From positions 1-27,233 of the forward strand of contig JBIKMC010000012.1 in NCBI GenBank assembly GCA_044359405.1: 27,233 nt of DNA, read 5' to 3'. The translations under genes were made by a program, and so were the position numbers. Under the pieces are notes generated by a model. That model did no database searches and had not been told where the DNA came from. It saw only the letters and a program-made list of their open reading frames with translations. Positions 1-7,212 of the stretch are shown here, piece by piece. This DNA comes from SYIM01 sp044359405 (GTDB lineage Bacteria; Pseudomonadota; Gammaproteobacteria; Burkholderiales; Burkholderiaceae_E). The stretch's first letter is position 1. Each line of letters starts with the position of its first letter.

Positions 1-98
1 GTGTGCGGCGATATTTTGCGCAACTGAGTGCCGCATCCCCAGGCCCATACCGCCCGACGGTCCGCTCTTGTTTAAAGCCTCATAACAACGCCAGCGCC
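1..98. other. Window edge, no gene seen
   Basis: This short stretch lies downstream of the minus-strand transferase gene that ends at 99. I see no start codon with a ribosome binding site, no clear hairpin followed by a T-run, and no RNA gene. A short plus-strand open frame runs through it into the transferase gene, but it is antisense and has no recognisable content. Confidence 0.5.
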
Positions 99-1022
99 TC
101 AGCAGTACGTGCCGGCGAGCGTCAGCACCGTGCCGCCTGTGCCCAGCTTAAAGCGCGAAATGCCCGGCAACGCGTGCGTGTTGACGCCCCCCAGATCTAG
201 CGCTGACACGCCCCGTTCGGCCAGATACTGCATCGCCCGCCACAGCAGCAGGTTGTGCGCATTGAGTTTGCGCCCGACCTCATCGGCCCAACCAATGTGA
301 TAGGTCGCAACACTTCCGTGGAGTAGAAAAAGCATCGCAGCTACGATCTCGCCCGCCACCTCAGCGCGGCTGATCGCAAAGGCCTTGGCCGGAGCCTGCG
401 CCGAATCCATCCAGGCCTGTACAAACTCGGTAGGCAGCCCGCGAAAATTGCGCGTCGCACGCTGCTCACCTTCGCGCGCGAGCAACCACCGCACCTGAGG
501 TGGGCTCGCGTTGACAAACACTTTCAGCGACGGCTCGGCCTCGGCTCGCACCAGCCGGTTTCGCCACTTGCCGTCCATAGCCGCGCGCAAATCATCGGCC
601 GGCTGTGCCAGATCGATCGCGACGGTTGAATAACCTGTCATCACCCGTTTGAAGCCCGACAGCTCCTGCCGGACAGACTCGAGGGGTGCATCAGGCGCAA
701 ACAGCGTGACACGTAAGGCACGTGTTGGGATGCTGGCTCGAACTTGACGGTAAAAGAGCTGGCGCTTGCCCGCGTCCAGACCGGGGGAAAACACCGGCCC
801 ACGCGCGCACGAAGCCAGCGAGAGGTAGCCCGCGATTCGTCTAACCATGAACTGGGCTACGGCCACCGCCTGTCCGTTCTCGAAGGCCATCACCCGATGG
901 ATAGGCACCTCCAAGGCGCGCAAAGCCTCGCCATAAAGCCACGACTGCTGCATCGCGCCGCGCTGAGCTGCATGCAGCTGTTGCCAAAGTCCGGAAGGAA
1001 CAGAGTCCCAGATGAGATCCAT
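99..1022 (-). CDS. FemAB/GNAT-like acyltransferase family protein
   Basis: The 307-residue product looks like the BioF2/FemAB-like branch of the GNAT superfamily (Acetyltransf_6 type). Members transfer acyl or aminoacyl groups to small molecules, polysaccharides or peptidoglycan precursors; the substrate cannot be read here. What is seen: an early QQSWLYGEAL segment typical of the family, a long middle region, and a C-terminal block with YHIGWADE, then LLLWRAMQYLAERG, LDLGGVN and a final FKLGTGG, the usual FemAB-type end. There is no signal peptide or membrane segment, so it is probably cytoplasmic. The frame extends to a GTG at 1082, but the extra 20 residues look non-coding, so I chose the ATG at 1022. 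Neither start has a clear Shine-Dalgarno. A TATTAT six bases before this ATG might be a -10 for a leaderless message, but no good -35 accompanies it. The gene is divergent from the motility operon. Confidence 0.8.
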   Translation of the reverse strand: MDLIWDSVPSGLWQQLHAAQRGAMQQSWLYGEALRALEVPIHRVMAFENGQAVAVAQFMVRRIAGYLSLASCARGPVFSPGLDAGKRQLFYRQVRASIPTRALRVTLFAPDAPLESVRQELSGFKRVMTGYSTVAIDLAQPADDLRAAMDGKWRNRLVRAEAEPSLKVFVNASPPQVRWLLAREGEQRATRNFRGLPTEFVQAWMDSAQAPAKAFAISRAEVAGEIVAAMLFLLHGSVATYHIGWADEVGRKLNAHNLLLWRAMQYLAERGVSALDLGGVNTHALPGISRFKLGTGGTVLTLAGTYC

Positions 1023-1097
1023 GCCGATATAATAAGTTTGATGGGATCCAAATGGGTCCTGGCGCGCCCTGCCCCGACCCACGCAGCGCCCGACGGG

Positions 1098-1124
1098 TCA
1101 AGATTGCACGGTCCATGCCGATAC
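1098..1124 (+). promoter_or_regulatory. Sigma-28 (FliA) type flagellar promoter of the motAB operon
   Basis: TCAA at 1098-1101, a 15-base spacer, then GCCGATAC at 1117-1124. The enterobacterial FliA consensus is TAAA-N15-GCCGATAA, so the spacer is exact, the -10 box matches 7 of 8 bases and the -35 core 3 of 4. It points at motA and lies in the divergent gap, with the predicted transcript start near 1131. This fits class III flagellar control of the stator genes. Confidence 0.75.
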
Positions 1125-1216
1125 CCCCAGTACCACAGTTGAGTTTGACCAGGTCAGAAAAATCGGGGCGGAACGTCGTTCTGGGGCATGACATTCCCAA
1201 GCCCCGGTTGACGTTG

Positions 1217-1342
1217 ATGGGGCTTATTCTCTGCGTCGCCTACCTCGGCCTGCCGGTCGTCATTCTTGGTAATTTACTCGACCTGATGTTTCAGCTTATG
1301 TTTGGCTGGTGCATCGGGGTGTGGTGTCTGTTTCCGTCTTAA
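1217..1342 (+). CDS. Small hydrophobic membrane protein (hypothetical) in the motA leader
   Basis: I do not recognise this product. An open frame in the leader between the sigma-28 promoter and motA ends in TAA at 1340-1342, nine bases before the motA ATG. From the ATG at 1217 it encodes 41 residues that are almost all hydrophobic (GLILCVAYLGLPVVILGNLL, then FQLMFGWCIGVWCLF), enough for one long or two short membrane segments. The residues just upstream in frame (KPRLT) are basic, as expected before a membrane segment, so a TTG at 1208 or CTG at 1181 could be the true start. None has a strong Shine-Dalgarno. A longer version from ATG 1115 is unlikely because that codon sits inside the promoter -10 box. 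It may be a real stator-operon micropeptide, or leader sequence with no product. Confidence 0.4.
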   Translation: MGLILCVAYLGLPVVILGNLLDLMFQLMFGWCIGVWCLFPS

Positions 1343-1351
1343 GGGGTCGTC

Positions 1352-2215
1352 ATGTTTTTCTTTATTGGCCTGGCGGTGGTGTTCGGTGCGGTGCTCGGTG
1401 GCTATGTGGCGGCCGGCGGCAAGATGGCGCCCATCATCAAGGCTGCCCCCTTTGAGTTCATCATCATCGCAGGTGCGGCGATCGGTGCCTCGCTGGTCGG
1501 CAACAGCTTTCCGGTGTTCAAGGCGGCCATGGGCGGCATCGGCAAGTGCATCTCGGGGCCCAAGTGGAAGCAGGAGGACTACCTCAACCTCATTGTGCTG
1601 GTCGGCAAGCTTTTGGCTGTCATGAAGAAAGAAGGGGTGGTAGCGCTTGAGGCCCACGTCGAGAACCCAGACTCCAGCCCGATTTTTGGCGAGTTTCCCA
1701 AGTTGGCCAAAGACCACTCCATCGTGCAGCTCATCTGTGATCCGCTGCGCCTGGCGGTCATCTCGCAGGGCAATCTCGATGCCGATGCGGTCGAAGACAT
1801 CATGAAGACGGCTATCAAGACGCACCACCATGAGGCGATGCGGGCACCCGCCGCTCTTACGGTCATGGCCGGATCGATGCCTGCGCTAGGCATTGTTGCC
1901 TGCGTGCTGGGTGTGGTGAAGACCATGGGCGCCATCGATCAGCCGCCGGCCGTTCTGGGCGCCCTGATCGGCGCAGCGCTGGTGGGCACGATGCTGGGCG
2001 TGTTTCTGTCCTACGGCATGTTTGAGCCCTTTGCCAACCGCCTGGGCCAGATCCTCGACGAGGAGGGTCAGGTCTTTCACGTCATCATGAACATGATTGT
2101 TTCCAATCTGAAGGGTCAACCGCAGCCGGTGGTCATTGAGTCGGCCAGAGCCTGCATCAGTCATCACAACCAGCCTAGCTTCTCTGAGGTCTTTGACGCA
2201 CTGCGAGGCGCCTGA
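1352..2215 (+). CDS. motA: Flagellar motor stator protein MotA
   Basis: MotA is the inner-membrane subunit of the proton-driven stator that turns the flagellar rotor, forming a channel complex with MotB. At 287 residues it is close to the E. coli length (295). Visible features are an N-terminal membrane helix from residue 1, a second at about 34-52, a long cytoplasmic loop carrying charged residues (about 60-165), and two further helices. The conserved channel prolines appear at P177 (SMPALG) and P226 (MFEPFA), matching E. coli P173 and P222 with a constant offset. An AAGGGG Shine-Dalgarno stands just upstream of the ATG. It is first of the classical genes behind the sigma-28 promoter at 1098 and is followed 34 bases later by motB. 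Confidence 0.97.
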   Translation: MFFFIGLAVVFGAVLGGYVAAGGKMAPIIKAAPFEFIIIAGAAIGASLVGNSFPVFKAAMGGIGKCISGPKWKQEDYLNLIVLVGKLLAVMKKEGVVALEAHVENPDSSPIFGEFPKLAKDHSIVQLICDPLRLAVISQGNLDADAVEDIMKTAIKTHHHEAMRAPAALTVMAGSMPALGIVACVLGVVKTMGAIDQPPAVLGALIGAALVGTMLGVFLSYGMFEPFANRLGQILDEEGQVFHVIMNMIVSNLKGQPQPVVIESARACISHHNQPSFSEVFDALRGA

Positions 2216-2249
2216 TGAGGCTCGCTGAGCGCCTCTCGCGAAACCGCTG

Positions 2250-3257
2250 ATGGCTGACGACCCCAAAAAGCCCGAGGACGAGGCAGCCGCTAAAGCGGCT
2301 GAAGAGGCCAAGCCCGCCGACTCAGGCGAGGCGGCGGCAGCGGAGGCTCCTGCAGCCGAACGTCCTATTATCCGCAAGATTATCGTCGAAGAAGGTCACG
2401 GCGGTGCGCACGGCGGCGCCTGGAAGATCGCGCTGGCCGACATGATGACGGCTATGATGGCCTTCTTCCTGCTGATGTGGCTTTTGGGCGCTACCAATTC
2501 CAGCCAGCGCAAAAGCATCGCCGAATATTTCCGCCCGGCCTCGCACAGCCAGATCAAATTCGGCGAACTGGCGGGCTCAGATGGTTTGCTGGGCGGTCGC
2601 TCAATCATTGACCCAGACGGCTTTCAGTTCACGGCCAAGCAGACCTCCATTCTTGAGCGGCTGACACCGCAATCAAAGGGTGGCCCCAGCACCGACGACG
2701 GTTCCACGCAGGAACAACAAAACCGCGAGGGGCCCCAGGAAGACGCTCCCAAGAATGATCCGGCCCGAGGCAAGGAAAAAACCCAGGACGAAGAAAATTT
2801 CCAAAAGCTGCAACAGGAAATCAAAGAGAAAATCTCCGAGAACAAGCAGCTTGAGAACATCAAAGACCAGGTCCTGATCACCCGCGAGCCCGATGGCTTG
2901 CGTATCGAAATTATCGACAAAGCCGATTTTTCAATGTTCAGGCTGGGCACATCAGACCTTGAGCCTCGCGCGTCTCAGCTACTGTCGGAGGTCGCCAAAA
3001 GCCTTCAGGGCATGCCAAACAAGATCGCTATTCGCGGACATACCGACAGCGTTGCGTTCTCGGCAGCCAGCGGCCGAAACAACTGGACGCTGTCCACCGA
3101 GCGTGCCGACGCAACCCGTAAACTGATGGAAGGCTCTGGCATTACCTCAAACCGATTCGCTCGACTCGAGGGTGTCGCCGACACCGTACCTTTCCTACCT
3201 GACAACCCGGCCGATCCGCGCAACCGTCGCGTCAGCATCACGGTGCTAAACCAGTGA
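2250..3257 (+). CDS. motB: Flagellar motor stator protein MotB
   Basis: MotB couples proton flow to torque and anchors the stator to peptidoglycan. The 335-residue protein has a single membrane helix (about 62-80) with the motif LADMMTAMMAFFLLMWLL. D64 is the equivalent of the essential proton-binding D32 of E. coli. A charged linker (about 125-200, rich in K, E, Q, D) leads to a C-terminal OmpA-like peptidoglycan-binding domain with RGHTDS, NNWTLSTERA and NPADPRNRRVSI. The N-terminus is about 32 residues longer than in E. coli and is a low-complexity Ala/Glu/Lys stretch; no later methionine could replace the start before the membrane helix. The stop codon overlaps the GTG start of the next gene by four bases. 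Confidence 0.96.
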   Translation: MADDPKKPEDEAAAKAAEEAKPADSGEAAAAEAPAAERPIIRKIIVEEGHGGAHGGAWKIALADMMTAMMAFFLLMWLLGATNSSQRKSIAEYFRPASHSQIKFGELAGSDGLLGGRSIIDPDGFQFTAKQTSILERLTPQSKGGPSTDDGSTQEQQNREGPQEDAPKNDPARGKEKTQDEENFQKLQQEIKEKISENKQLENIKDQVLITREPDGLRIEIIDKADFSMFRLGTSDLEPRASQLLSEVAKSLQGMPNKIAIRGHTDSVAFSAASGRNNWTLSTERADATRKLMEGSGITSNRFARLEGVADTVPFLPDNPADPRNRRVSITVLNQ

Positions 3258-3874
3258 GGCGTATCGCCGTCTTCTGTGGTTCCAATCACGGGTCTTCGCC
3301 CGACTATGCGGCCGCGGCCCGCGCGCTGGGCGCCGGTATCGCCCGACGTGGCATCGGGCTGGTCTATGGGGGCACCCATATGGGCTTGATGGGAGTCCTC
3401 GCGGATGCTGCCCTGGCCGGTGGGGCCGATGTCACCGGCATCATTAATCGTCGGCTTTTTGAGCGGGGACATCTGCATCCCGCCTTGAGCCGGCACGAGA
3501 TCGTTGCTGACATGCGAGCCCGCAAGGCACGCATGGCTGAACTCTCCGATGCGTTCATCGCCATGCCGGGCGGTCTGGGCACCCTGGAAGAGCTCTTCGA
3601 AGTGGCCACCCTGACCCAACTGAATGACCACCAGGGTTCACCAAGCAAGGCCTGCGGTGCGCTGAACGTCAACGGGTTTTTCAATCCCCTGCAGGCTTTT
3701 CTTGACCATGCGGTGGTCGAAGGGTTCATGAAGCCCGATCACGGTCGTATGATCGTCATGAGCGACACGATCGACAGCCTGCTCGACGGACTGGCACAAT
3801 GGAAGGCTCCCTTGGTCAGCAAATGGCTTGAGCCTCGCGCGCACGATTCAGCGCAGCCCGTCAGCCGGCCCTGA
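3254..3874 (+). CDS. LOG-family cytokinin riboside 5'-monophosphate phosphoribohydrolase (TIGR00730 type)
   Basis: LOG-family enzymes cleave the N-glycosidic bond of nucleoside 5'-monophosphates, releasing the base and ribose 5-phosphate. Bacterial members often act on AMP or are of unknown substrate. The 206-residue Rossmann-like product has the N-terminal VFCGSNHGSS motif, VYGGTHMGLMG, and the diagnostic PGGLGTLEE at residues 105-113 preceded by an MRARKARM helix. After TLTQLNDH there appear to be about five extra residues (QGSPS) compared with typical members before the conserved LNV-GFFNPL segment. The GTG start is inside the last codons of motB (GTGA overlap), so translation is probably coupled to motB. 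A functional link to motility is not known. Confidence 0.88.
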   Translation: MRRIAVFCGSNHGSSPDYAAAARALGAGIARRGIGLVYGGTHMGLMGVLADAALAGGADVTGIINRRLFERGHLHPALSRHEIVADMRARKARMAELSDAFIAMPGGLGTLEELFEVATLTQLNDHQGSPSKACGALNVNGFFNPLQAFLDHAVVEGFMKPDHGRMIVMSDTIDSLLDGLAQWKAPLVSKWLEPRAHDSAQPVSRP

Positions 3875-3935
3875 ACGGCCTTCCTGAGTCTGATTACTGC
3901 CTTATTAGTCTTAACCCGGTCCCTGTCGATCCATC

Positions 3936-4664
3936 ATGTTGCGCTATCTGTCCTCACTAAGGTTTCGCCTGCCCCACTGGTTCGCCTTCATTCTGCCACT
4001 GGGTTTATTGGGCGGCTGCTTTGATCTTGAGCAGTCGATTTCAGTCGATAGCACGCGAGCTTCTTACACGGCCGAGTTTCGCCTCGATGCCAAGCTGGCT
4101 GCATTGGCCACCATGGGCGATGCCAGCAAAAAGCTATGTGATGACCTGTTCAGACAGGCCCGTGCAGACACGGCCAAAGGGGTTCAGGTCGAGACGTCCG
4201 AGACCAGCTCATCGGGTAATGTCGTCTGCAAGGTTCAGCTCAGCGCGCCTACGGTCGCTTTTGCGGGCTCCCTTGGGGGCAGTACCGAGTCCAAAATGGG
4301 ACTCCTGAAGGTTGAGCGCATCGACGAGTCGACCTTTCGTATCGAGAATCGTCTGAACATGGGCGACGGCCGCGATCGCTCCCTCGATAGCCTGGGAGGG
4401 GCTGCGCTTGCCGAGAGTCTGTTTGCAGGGCGGGCCCTCAAGTGGACGGTCCAGGCGCCGCGGGTTCTAGAGTCGAACGGAACAATCGCCAGCGACGGTC
4501 GTTCTGTACAGTGGTCAGTGCCCGTCTCGTCCGCCATGAAAGCCCCGCAACAGTTTTACGCGGTCGTGGTGCTTGACATGCCCTGGTACGCCCGGGTTCT
4601 GGGCTTCATCTACGAACGTTGGCGCGCCTTAAAGGCTACCCTGCGCGGCTGGCTGGCAGACTGA
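3936..4664 (+). CDS. Putative lipoprotein, LppM-like (DUF3153 type)
   Basis: The 242-residue protein begins with a basic and hydrophobic leader ending in LLGGC, with the lipobox cysteine at residue 28, so it should be lipid-anchored outside the inner membrane. The mature part (FDLEQSISVDSTRASYTAEF onwards) is a beta-rich domain with a fold pattern reminiscent of LppM/DUF3153 proteins. Two cysteines in the mature chain (near KKLCDD and VVCKV) could form a disulfide. The C-terminus holds an amphipathic segment (MPWYARVLGFIYERW) that may be a second membrane contact. The role is unknown. It follows the LOG gene by 61 bases and converges on the tRNA-Thr gene. No strong Shine-Dalgarno is visible. 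Confidence 0.7.
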   Translation: MLRYLSSLRFRLPHWFAFILPLGLLGGCFDLEQSISVDSTRASYTAEFRLDAKLAALATMGDASKKLCDDLFRQARADTAKGVQVETSETSSSGNVVCKVQLSAPTVAFAGSLGGSTESKMGLLKVERIDESTFRIENRLNMGDGRDRSLDSLGGAALAESLFAGRALKWTVQAPRVLESNGTIASDGRSVQWSVPVSSAMKAPQQFYAVVVLDMPWYARVLGFIYERWRALKATLRGWLAD

Positions 4665-4684
4665 GCCAGAGCGCAGACAGAAGA

Positions 4685-4760
4685 TGGTGCCGGCTACCTG
4701 ACTCGAACAGGTGACCTACCGCTTACAAGGCGGTTGCTCTACCAACTGAGCTAAGCCGGC
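4685..4760 (-). tRNA. tRNA-Thr (anticodon UGU)
   Basis: The reverse complement folds as a full cloverleaf. The acceptor GCCGGCT pairs with AGCCGGC, followed by A-CCA encoded at 4685-4688. The D-arm contains AGCTCAGTTGGTAGAGC, the anticodon stem ACCGC/GCGGT encloses loop CTTGTAA with anticodon TGT, and the T-arm contains GTTCGAGTC. TGT reads ACA, hence threonine. The gene lies 36 bases downstream of sspB on the same strand, so it may be read through from sspB or use its own weak promoter (TAACAT about 13 bases upstream). Confidence 0.97.
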
Positions 4761-4796
4761 ATGTGCTGCAACAATGTTAACGCGCGAACACTACGA

Positions 4797-5585
4797 CTAC
4801 TTGATCCGCTTGAGATATGGACGACCCGGGGGCGGTTCATCGGGCGGTGTGTCGTCAGGCCCCTTTGATGTGGACGCCGCTTCCGGTGCCTTGCCGCTAT
4901 CAGGCACGGGCACAGTCTTGTGCTGGCCGTCCTGCACGGCCCTCAGGCGCCGGGCTGCCGGTTTGGCACGTACGGGGGCGGGCGCCGCAGCCTCGCCTTC
5001 GCCGCCAGGCTTAGCCGCAGAGACGGCGTCCGGATCGACCTTGCCACGCACCCCGCCGCCGGAGCGCGGCGCGACTACGCGGGGGCCTTTGCTCGCCTTG
5101 CGAGGCAGTTCAGACGGCTCAGGAGCGACCGCCGCCCTGGACGAGCCAGTGTCTGGCACAGCAGCCAAGGTCGCACGCTTGCCCGACTGCACAGCGGAGC
5201 CGGCCGGAGAGGTCTCGGAAACCTCAAGCGCCGCGGTCGACTCGACTGGCCCAGCCGGCAACCCGGCCGCAGGCTTGGGCACATCGAACGCCATACCGTG
5301 TCCGGTTTCCTGCGCGTAGATGGCCGAAACGTTATCGATAGGGATAGACACGCTTCGCACGACCCCAGAAAACCGCGCCTCAAATTCAACCAGATCAGGT
5401 CCGATGCGCAGACGATTGGTCGCCTGCTCTGACACGTTCAAAACGATCTCGCCGTTGCGGACGTACTCACGCGGCACGATCGTATGTTCATCGACGATCA
5501 CCGCGATGTAAGGGCGATAACCACTGTCACTGCACCACGCATGAATCGCGCGGATCAGATAGGGTTTGGTGGACAGTTCAGCCAT
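4797..5585 (-). CDS. sspB: ClpXP protease specificity-enhancing factor SspB
   Basis: SspB is a cytoplasmic adaptor that binds ssrA-tagged proteins and delivers them to ClpXP. Residues 1 to about 105 form the conserved SspB fold: MAELSTKPYLIRAIHAWC at the start, then the YIAVIVDE, VPREYV, GEIVLNVS and FSGVVRSVSIPI segments, and a YAQETGHGMAFD end. The remaining roughly 155 residues are a low-complexity Ala/Pro/Ser/Lys tail. The last residues, RPYLKRIK, match the ClpX-docking peptide at the end of E. coli SspB (similar to LRVVK). At 262 residues it is much longer than E. coli SspB (165) because of the tail. It follows sspA by 33 bases, the usual sspA-sspB order. Confidence 0.93.
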   Translation of the reverse strand: MAELSTKPYLIRAIHAWCSDSGYRPYIAVIVDEHTIVPREYVRNGEIVLNVSEQATNRLRIGPDLVEFEARFSGVVRSVSIPIDNVSAIYAQETGHGMAFDVPKPAAGLPAGPVESTAALEVSETSPAGSAVQSGKRATLAAVPDTGSSRAAVAPEPSELPRKASKGPRVVAPRSGGGVRGKVDPDAVSAAKPGGEGEAAAPAPVRAKPAARRLRAVQDGQHKTVPVPDSGKAPEAASTSKGPDDTPPDEPPPGRPYLKRIK

Positions 5586-5618
5586 GACTCTGCGGCAAAT
5601 ATAGCGCCCGAATTAGCT

Positions 5619-6233
5619 TCAACGACGCATGACCTTCTCGGAGGGCGTCAGGGCTTCAATGTAATGAGGGCGCGAAAAAATGCGCTCAGCGTAGCGCAGA
5701 AGCGGAGCCGCCGTCTTTGGCAGCTCAATGCCGTAGTGATCGAGGCGCCAGAGCAGGGGCGCGATGGCCACATCGAGCATTGAGAACTCCTCACCAAGCA
5801 TGTGTTTATTCTTGATGAAGATGGGCGTCAGTTGCGTGAGCCGATCACGAATCTGCTGACGCGCCTTGTCCTGGTTTTTATGGGCATCCTTGGCCGGATC
5901 ACGACGCTCAAGCGTCTGAACATGCACGAACAGCTCACGCTCAAAATTAAACAGGAACAAACGTGCCCGTGCACGCATGACCGGATCAGCAGGCATCAGT
6001 TGCGGATGAGGGAAGCGCTCATCGATGTATTCGTTGATGATGTTCGATTCGTACAGAATCAGATCGCGCTCGACGAGAATGGGCACCTGGCCATACGGAT
6101 TCATGATCGAGATGTCTTCGGGTTTGTTGAAGAGATCAACATCACGAATCTCGAAATCCATACCTTTCTCAAACAGCACAAAACGGCAGCGCTGTGAAAA
6201 AGGGCAGGTAGTGCCGGAGTACAGGACCATCAT
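5619..6233 (-). CDS. sspA: Stringent starvation protein A (SspA)
   Basis: SspA is a glutathione-transferase-fold protein that binds RNA polymerase and alters transcription in stationary phase and under stress; it has no known GST activity. The 204-residue product has an N-terminal thioredoxin-like domain (VLYSGTTCPFSQRCRFVL, NPYGQVPILVERD, LYESNIINEYIDERF) and a helical C-terminal domain. The surface motif FPHP at residues 74-77 corresponds to the conserved pocket needed for function in E. coli SspA. Two ATGs lie back to back at 6233 and 6230; a GGAG nine bases before the first favours it. The gene sits between the petC terminator hairpin and sspB. Confidence 0.95.
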   Translation of the reverse strand: MMVLYSGTTCPFSQRCRFVLFEKGMDFEIRDVDLFNKPEDISIMNPYGQVPILVERDLILYESNIINEYIDERFPHPQLMPADPVMRARARLFLFNFERELFVHVQTLERRDPAKDAHKNQDKARQQIRDRLTQLTPIFIKNKHMLGEEFSMLDVAIAPLLWRLDHYGIELPKTAAPLLRYAERIFSRPHYIEALTPSEKVMRR

Positions 6234-6275
6234 GGCTTAGGGCTCCAGAAACAGTGGCCAGTCTGAAAACATCAA

Positions 6276-6304
6276 CGGGCAGGTCGTCAATGCCGACCTG
6301 CCCG
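6276..6304 (-). terminator. Intrinsic terminator-like hairpin after petC
   Basis: A perfect 11-bp inverted repeat (CGGGCAGGTCG at 6276-6286 and its complement at 6294-6304) with a 7-base loop lies 20 bases past the petC stop. Read on the minus strand it is followed by TTGATGTTTTC, a modest T-rich tail. It should end or attenuate the petABC message before sspA. Confidence 0.65.
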
Positions 6305-6324
6305 CCCGTCAGGCAGTCGCGGAC

Positions 6325-7197
6325 TTACTTGACGTCTTTCCAGTACACCCGATTAAGGTGCCAGGCGAAAACGGTGAAGATCGACAAAAACAACAGTACC
6401 CACACACCCAATCGCGTGCGCTGGGCAGCCGTGGGATCTGACATGTAGGTAATGAACGCAACCAGATCAGCGACCTGCTTGTCGTAGTCGGCTGCGGAAA
6501 GCTGGCCGCCCTCGGGCTTGCCCAGCTTGATTGTTTTACCGGCATGCGGGTGGCCCCCGCCTTCAAGCTTTTCAGTGCGCTCAGAGCGCGCTCCGGAGGT
6601 GTCGAAGCTGACCACGGTGCGGGTAAACCCCGATGATGCATGGGTCTTCGGATCACGAACCTCACGAACGTCTTCAATCGTGGCACCCCGCGGGCCCTGC
6701 AAATCCCATAGGACGTGAGGCATTCCGACGTTCTCAAAGACCGCATTATTCCAGCCCGTGCTGCGGGTCGCGTCTCGGTAGTAGGCACGCAGGTAGGTAT
6801 ACAGCCAGTCCGAACCGGTTCCGTCGTGCGACGCACGCGCCCGGGCAATTAACGACAGGTCAGGCGGAAGCGCGCCAAACCATTCCTTGGCGTCAGCCGC
6901 GCGCAACGCGACCGTCATGGGCTCGCCAACCTTGGTCGCGGAGAACATGAGGTTGCGCCGGATCTGGTCTTCGGTGAGGCCAATATCACGAAGACGGTTG
7001 TAGCGCATCGCCGATGCGCCGTGGCAGTTGAGACAGTAGTTCACGAACAGCTTGGCGCCGTTCTGCAGGGCCGCCTGATCGGTCAGTTTTTCGACCGGAA
7101 ACCGGTCAAGCGGATAAGCACCGCCCCCGGCAGCCTGAGCCGAACCGATCAACAGAGCAGAGAGCACCGAAACCGACAGGGACAGAAGTTTATTCAT
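6325..7197 (-). CDS. petC: Ubiquinol-cytochrome c reductase, cytochrome c1 subunit
   Basis: Cytochrome c1 takes electrons from the Rieske protein and passes them to a periplasmic carrier. The 290-residue protein has a cleavable signal peptide ending near AQA at residue 22, a covalent haem c site CLNCH (C55, C58, H59), and RYNRLRDIGLTEDQI, typical of c1. A GMPHVLWDLQG segment probably supplies the methionine ligand. One C-terminal membrane anchor (GVWVLLFLSIFTVFAWHL) is followed by the basic tail WKDVK. The gene starts 15 bases after petB and ends before a strong hairpin at 6276-6304. It is the last gene of petABC. Confidence 0.96.
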   Translation of the reverse strand: MNKLLSLSVSVLSALLIGSAQAAGGGAYPLDRFPVEKLTDQAALQNGAKLFVNYCLNCHGASAMRYNRLRDIGLTEDQIRRNLMFSATKVGEPMTVALRAADAKEWFGALPPDLSLIARARASHDGTGSDWLYTYLRAYYRDATRSTGWNNAVFENVGMPHVLWDLQGPRGATIEDVREVRDPKTHASSGFTRTVVSFDTSGARSERTEKLEGGGHPHAGKTIKLGKPEGGQLSAADYDKQVADLVAFITYMSDPTAAQRTRLGVWVLLFLSIFTVFAWHLNRVYWKDVK

Positions 7198-7212
7198 TTT
7201 GGATGCTCCGGC

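Noticed and set aside
1023..1082. GTG start giving 20 more residues to the FemAB-like protein
   Set aside because: The added residues look like random coding of the divergent gap and no ribosome site precedes the GTG.
1115..1216. Longer form of the motA leader ORF starting at ATG 1115
   Set aside because: This ATG lies across the start of the sigma-28 -10 box, upstream of the predicted transcript start, so it could not be translated from that message.
1274..1831. 185-codon minus-strand open frame opposite motA
   Set aside because: Antisense to motA with Asp/His/Arg-rich filler composition and no independent support.
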